From: Oscillospiraceae bacterium
Lineage (GTDB): Bacteria > Bacillota_A > Clostridia > Oscillospirales > CAG-272
Assembly: GCA_015063445.1 (NCBI GenBank)
Contig: SVUD01000061.1
Coordinates: 1-8,590 of the forward strand
Direction of reading: 5' to 3'
Length of the DNA: 8,590 bases
Position 1 is the first letter of the stretch. Every line of letters starts with the position of its first letter. A program made the translations under genes and the position numbers. Below the pieces are notes generated by a model. The model did no database searches, was not told the origin of the DNA, and saw only the letters and a program-made list of their open reading frames with translations. This document shows positions 5,168-8,590 of the stretch, one piece after another.

Positions 5168-7048
5168 ATGAAGATATACGAATATGACGCGCTGGTTATA
5201 GGCTCGGGCTGCGCAGGTTATAACGCTGCGGATTGGCTATGGGACCTTAACGTCAAGAACGTTGCCGTTATGACAGAGGGCAGACTTGCGGGTACTTCAC
5301 GCAACACGGGTAGCGATAAGCAGACCTATTATAAGCTCTCCTTGGCAGGAGACGAGGGCGACAGCGTTTTGGGAATGGCTGAGACTCTTTTCTCGGGCGG
5401 AGCTATGGACGGTGACGTTGCCTTAGCCGAGGCGGCAAGCTCTCTCAGATCATTTATGAAGCTCGCAAATCTCGGCGTACGCTTCCCCACCAACGAATAC
5501 GGAGAATACGTTGGCTACAAGACAGACCACGACCCCTATTGCCGCGCGACGTCAATAGGTCCTTACACCTCAAAGAAAATGACCGAGGTGCTTGAAGAGT
5601 CGGTTATGAAAAAGGGCATAGATATCCTCGATTCGCTTCAGGCGATAAAAATACTCACCGACGGCGGCAAGGTTACGGGCGTGCTTGCTATTAACACTGC
5701 CAACACGGCAGATGTGGAGTACGTGGCGGTTAAGGCTGCTAACGTTATTATAGCTACGGGCGGTCCCGCGGCAATCTACAAGGACAACGTTTACCCCGTA
5801 TCCCATACGGGAAATTCCTCTCTCGCTCTCGAGGCGGGGGCGGCATTCGGAAATCTTTCCGAGTGGCAGTACGGACTCGCTTCAACCGATTTCAGATGGA
5901 ACGTTTCGGGAACGTACCAGCAAGTTCTACCGAGATATATTTCCGTTGATAAAAATGGCGTTGAGCGTGAATTTTTGCTTGATTATTTCGACACGCCCAT
6001 GGAGGCGCTTAAGAACGTATTTCTCAAGGGCTACGAATGGCCCTTTGACGTAAGAAAAATTCACGGCTCCTCTTACGTTGACCTTATAATCTACCATGAA
6101 AGCGTAATTCTCGGCAGAGAGGTATTCATGGACTTCAGACGTGAGCCCACGGGGCTTGAAAACGGCTTCTCGGGACTCGACGAGGTCAGCTACGCTTATC
6201 TCAAAAATTCGGACGCTCTTATTCCCCTTCCCATTGAGCGCCTTAAGAAGATGAACCCCGGAGCAATTTCGCTCTATATGGATAACGGTATCGATATTAC
6301 GAAAGAACCTCTCAGGGTTGCCGTTTGCGCTCAGCACAACAACGGCGGTATACGTATCGACTCAAACTGGCAGACGAACGTTGAAGGACTCTATGCGGCA
6401 GGAGAGGTTGCAGGCTCTCTCGGTATATTCCGTCCGGGCGGAACGGCTCTTAACTCCTGCCAGGTAGGAAGTCTGCGCGCTGCCGAGCATATAGCTTATA
6501 GAAGCACGAACAGGGTTTCCGAAAGCTTTGACGAAATACTTAAGGCGGCAGTTGACGAAGCAAACGCAATTATAGAGGCTACCCGTGGCGAAAAATCTAC
6601 GATTCTCGCAATGCGTGATAAATACAGCTCACGTATGAGTCAGTACTTTGCGTTCCTTCGTGATATCCCCGAGATGAAAAAAGCTCTCGGTGACATAAAG
6701 AGCGATATCGAAAGCTTCGCAAACGACAATAAATGGTCGAGCATTTACGATATACCTCATCTTTTCAAGAATCTTGATATTATACGCATTTCAGAGGCTG
6801 TTGGCGAGGTTATCTCGTACACTGCAGAGAGCTTCGGCTCAAGAGGCTCTGGATTCGTTCTTTCGGGCGAGGACTTTATGTTAAGAAAGCCTATCCCCGA
6901 AAACGCCTGCGGCAGAGAAAAAATCGTAACGGTCAGAAAATCAGGCTCACTCAAAATCGAGTGCGTTGACGTTAAGCCTATACCTAAATCCCGTGACCTT
7001 TGGTTCGAAAAGGTATGGAGCAAATACAGGGCTTTGACCGAAAAATGA
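5168..7048 (+). CDS. Fumarate reductase/succinate dehydrogenase-type FAD flavoprotein, stand-alone
   Basis: The 626-residue protein has an N-terminal FAD-binding Rossmann motif, GSGCAGYNAA (12-21). A second FAD-contact segment, GTSRNTGSDKQTYY (42-55), replaces the usual SGGN region. ATGGPA (196-201) follows. The catalytic-domain signatures are HNNGGIRID (390-398), GLYAAGEVAGSLG (407-419) and FRPGGTALNSCQVGSLRAAEH (421-441). His390 and Arg422 sit where fumarate reductases have substrate-binding histidine and arginine. The C-terminal helical part carries GSRGSGF (557-563), comparable to the ESRG stretch of the family. No iron-sulfur or membrane-anchor subunit is adjacent and no signal peptide or heme motif is seen. 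It is probably a soluble enzyme that reduces or introduces a C=C bond, with electrons from an unknown partner, not a respiratory complex. ATG 5168 follows AGAGGAAAAAT and lies 22 bases after the SDR gene. The substrate is unknown; L-aspartate oxidase and urocanate reductase are the nearest kinds of alternative. Confidence 0.88.
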   Translation: MKIYEYDALVIGSGCAGYNAADWLWDLNVKNVAVMTEGRLAGTSRNTGSDKQTYYKLSLAGDEGDSVLGMAETLFSGGAMDGDVALAEAASSLRSFMKLANLGVRFPTNEYGEYVGYKTDHDPYCRATSIGPYTSKKMTEVLEESVMKKGIDILDSLQAIKILTDGGKVTGVLAINTANTADVEYVAVKAANVIIATGGPAAIYKDNVYPVSHTGNSSLALEAGAAFGNLSEWQYGLASTDFRWNVSGTYQQVLPRYISVDKNGVEREFLLDYFDTPMEALKNVFLKGYEWPFDVRKIHGSSYVDLIIYHESVILGREVFMDFRREPTGLENGFSGLDEVSYAYLKNSDALIPLPIERLKKMNPGAISLYMDNGIDITKEPLRVAVCAQHNNGGIRIDSNWQTNVEGLYAAGEVAGSLGIFRPGGTALNSCQVGSLRAAEHIAYRSTNRVSESFDEILKAAVDEANAIIEATRGEKSTILAMRDKYSSRMSQYFAFLRDIPEMKKALGDIKSDIESFANDNKWSSIYDIPHLFKNLDIIRISEAVGEVISYTAESFGSRGSGFVLSGEDFMLRKPIPENACGREKIVTVRKSGSLKIECVDVKPIPKSRDLWFEKVWSKYRALTEK

Positions 7049-7094
7049 TATTTTGATAACTATAGTTTACAAAACCAATCAATTGGAGTCTATT

Positions 7095-8255
7095 ATGAAC
7101 AATAAGAAAGTAAAAGTTGTATGCGTTGGAATAGGCGGTTATGCGCAGGTTTATTGGAGATCGCTTTTTGCTTCAAAGGCTGATAACTTTGAAATAGTCG
7201 GCGCGGTTGATCCTTTTCCCGAGGGTGCAAAGCATCTTCCCGATATAAAGAAAAGAGGCATTCCGCTCTTTAACAATATGGAAGAGTTCTACGAAAAGAA
7301 CGAAGCCGATCTTGCGATCATCACAACGCCAATACATCTTCACACAAGACAAATACTCTACGCTCTCGAGCACGGCTCAAACGTGCTTTGCGAAAAGCCT
7401 CTTTCGGGAGTTTCGGCAGATGCCGAAATTATAGAAAAGCGTGCGGAAGAGCTTGGCAAATTCGTTATGATAGGATATCAATGGAGCTATTCAAAGGCAA
7501 TTCTCGATCTTAAATCGGATGTTCTTTCGGGAAAGCTCGGCGCTCCTATCAGCTTAAAAACCGAAATTTTCTGGCCGAGAAACAAGGAATACTTCACACG
7601 CGGCTCGGGCTGGGCAGGAAAGCTTAAGGCAAAGGACGGCACTGTAATCAACGACAGCGTTGCCGCTAACGCCTGCGCTCACTACATACACAATATGCTC
7701 TTTATTTGCGGAGAGGAGTACTTTGCAAGGGAAGCGAAGAACGTTAAAGCAGACCTCTTACGTGTTAACGCTATTGAAAACTTTGATAACGCTACCGTAA
7801 GCTTCGAGCTTGAGGGCGGCGCAAAATGTCTTTTCGTTGCGGCTCATTCGACCAAAACCAAGCGAGACCCGATTTTCGATTATCGCTTTGAAAAGGGAGT
7901 TGTGAAATACGACGAGAGTATTAAGGAAATTATCGCGTATATGAACGACGGAACTGAAAAGCACTACGGTAACCCCTTTGCGGGCGCTCCCGACGGCGGA
8001 AAATCGGAAATAGCGATCAACGGTTGTCTTAACGAGGGCTTCAAGCCCGCTTGTACGCCATACACCGCCGCGGCTCACACAAGATGCATAGAGGCTATTC
8101 AAACCTTCCCCATCTTTGACGTTAATCCCGAGCTTATCCGTGCAGACGGAGCTCTGCTCTACGTTGATGGGCTCGACCGTGCGCTCGAGGAATGCTATGA
8201 AAAAGAAATTCTTCTCAGAGACACCGATTTCTACAATAAACTTATAGCGAGGTAA
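7095..8255 (+). CDS. Gfo/Idh/MocA-family NAD(P)-dependent oxidoreductase
   Basis: This is a 386-residue enzyme. The N-terminal Rossmann fold has VKVVCVGIGGYAQVYW (6-21), acidic Asp39 at the end of the second strand (VGAVDP), and ADLAIITTPIHLH. The hallmark CEKPLSG (99-105) supplies Lys101 for cofactor and catalysis. The C-terminal alpha/beta domain includes GYQWSYSKA (127-135) and NDSVAANACAHYIHNML (186-202), where His196 is a candidate catalytic acid/base. Members oxidise or reduce a sugar, inositol or glycoside hydroxyl. I chose ATG 7095 because GGAG lies seven bases upstream. The frame can be extended to TTG at 7053, adding 14 residues, but nothing like a ribosome binding site precedes that codon. 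The 46-base gap after the flavoprotein holds no terminator, so it continues the operon. The substrate is unknown. Confidence 0.92.
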   Translation: MNNKKVKVVCVGIGGYAQVYWRSLFASKADNFEIVGAVDPFPEGAKHLPDIKKRGIPLFNNMEEFYEKNEADLAIITTPIHLHTRQILYALEHGSNVLCEKPLSGVSADAEIIEKRAEELGKFVMIGYQWSYSKAILDLKSDVLSGKLGAPISLKTEIFWPRNKEYFTRGSGWAGKLKAKDGTVINDSVAANACAHYIHNMLFICGEEYFAREAKNVKADLLRVNAIENFDNATVSFELEGGAKCLFVAAHSTKTKRDPIFDYRFEKGVVKYDESIKEIIAYMNDGTEKHYGNPFAGAPDGGKSEIAINGCLNEGFKPACTPYTAAAHTRCIEAIQTFPIFDVNPELIRADGALLYVDGLDRALEECYEKEILLRDTDFYNKLIAR

Positions 8256-8261
8256 AGCAAA

Positions 8262-8567
8262 ATGACCAAAGAAGAAATTTTCGCCTATAACAAACACGTA
8301 CCGACACCCCTTGACAAGCCATATAAATTCGCAGCCGTAGGTCTTGCGCACGGACACATCAACGGAATGTGTACGGGCATGATAGGAGCAGGCGCAAAGC
8401 TCGTTTACGTATATGACGATGACAAGGCGCTCGTGGAGCAATTTTTAAAGAGATTCCCCAACGTTACCGTTGCGGAAAGCTACGAAGCAATTCTTTCCGA
8501 TCCCGAAATCGAGCTTATCGTATCGGCGGATATTCCCTCACACAGATCGGAAAGAATTGCTTCGTAG
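8262..8567 (+). CDS. Second Gfo/Idh/MocA-family oxidoreductase, cut at the window edge
   Basis: Only the N-terminal Rossmann domain is present. FAAVGLAHGHINGMCTGMI (about residues 23-41) matches the GHxH-type subgroup of the family, followed by GAKLVYVYDDD, SYEAILSDPEIELIVSA and DIPSHR. ATG 8262 has GAGG upstream and lies 6 bases after the stop of the preceding gene, so the two paralogues are tightly coupled. They differ clearly in the glycine motif and probably act on different steps or intermediates. The apparent stop at 8565-8567 falls inside the second arm of a perfect 46-base fold-back, so sequence after about 8544 is not credible as the native gene. The real protein should continue for roughly 250-300 more residues, including its EKP-type motif. 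Confidence 0.82.
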   Translation: MTKEEIFAYNKHVPTPLDKPYKFAAVGLAHGHINGMCTGMIGAGAKLVYVYDDDKALVEQFLKRFPNVTVAESYEAILSDPEIELIVSADIPSHRSERIAS

Positions 8568-8590
8568 CTTTCCGCAACGGTAACGTTGGG
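8457..8590. repeat. Perfect 46-base inverted repeat at the window end (probable fold-back artefact)
   Basis: Bases 8457-8502 are exactly complementary to 8545-8590, with a 42-base loop between them. The second arm ends at the last base of the window. The first arm is normal coding sequence of the Gfo/Idh gene (residues NVTVAESYEAILSD), while the second destroys the frame. A perfect palindrome built from codons of a conserved protein and stopping at a sequence end is what a chimeric fold-back read or assembly-graph error produces. Confidence 0.85.

Noticed and set aside
7758..8441. A 227-codon minus-strand frame over the two Gfo/Idh genes
   Set aside because: It is a shadow of two clear genes on the other strand, with no family resemblance and no separate promoter.
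8545..8560. Sequencing adapter at the window end (AGATCGGAA similarity)
   Set aside because: The match stops after nine bases, and the following bases are explained completely by the inverted copy of the gene itself.
3212..8567. Bile-acid (bai) operon, suggested by flavin oxidoreductase plus SDR
   Set aside because: The CoA ligase, 7-alpha dehydratase and CoA transferase are absent, and the Gfo/Idh pair does not belong to bai clusters. The resemblance is only at enzyme-family level.

Overview
The window looks like chromosomal DNA of a Gram-positive anaerobe, most likely a gut-type member of the Clostridia. This is inferred from strong purine-rich ribosome binding sites, a lipobox lipoprotein with an acidic linker, a hairpin-rich intergenic repeat of a kind I associate with such genomes, and a set of anaerobe-type flavin and nicotinamide oxidoreductases. 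No rRNA or other phylogenetic marker is present, so the assignment is tentative. The last 46 bases are an exact inverted copy of sequence 42 bases upstream and end at the window edge, so this is probably a contig end with a fold-back error.

Layout. Bases 1-509 carry no convincing gene. They hold a terminator hairpin, a second inverted repeat, an array of short hairpins joined by GTGATGT/ACATCAC words, and a likely promoter. A small membrane protein with a bacterial PH-like domain follows (510-944, +). A bidirectional terminator separates it from a minus-strand pair. That pair is an AraC-family regulator (2208-3011) overlapping by ATGA with a secreted lipoprotein (1048-2211) whose C-terminal half I read as a barnase-type ribonuclease. 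An apparently perfect EF-hand calcium loop is inserted in the nuclease's active-site hairpin.

A 200-base divergent promoter region (3012-3211) leads into a tight plus-strand operon of oxidoreductases. In order these are an Old Yellow Enzyme/2,4-dienoyl-CoA reductase-like flavoprotein (3212-4423), a short-chain dehydrogenase (4411-5145), a solo fumarate-reductase-type FAD protein (5168-7048), a Gfo/Idh/MocA oxidoreductase (7095-8255) and the start of a second Gfo/Idh/MocA gene (8262 to the edge). The first gene is interrupted by one in-frame TGA where the family has an almost invariant glycine.

How the genes may work together. Five consecutive redox enzymes with no kinase, transporter or hydrolase in view suggest stepwise oxidation and reduction of a small polyhydroxylated, cyclic or glycosidic molecule. 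The AraC-type protein has a cupin-like sensor domain and is the obvious candidate regulator. The pathway substrate cannot be read from this sequence. Why a surface ribonuclease shares the regulator's transcript is the oddest organisational question here.
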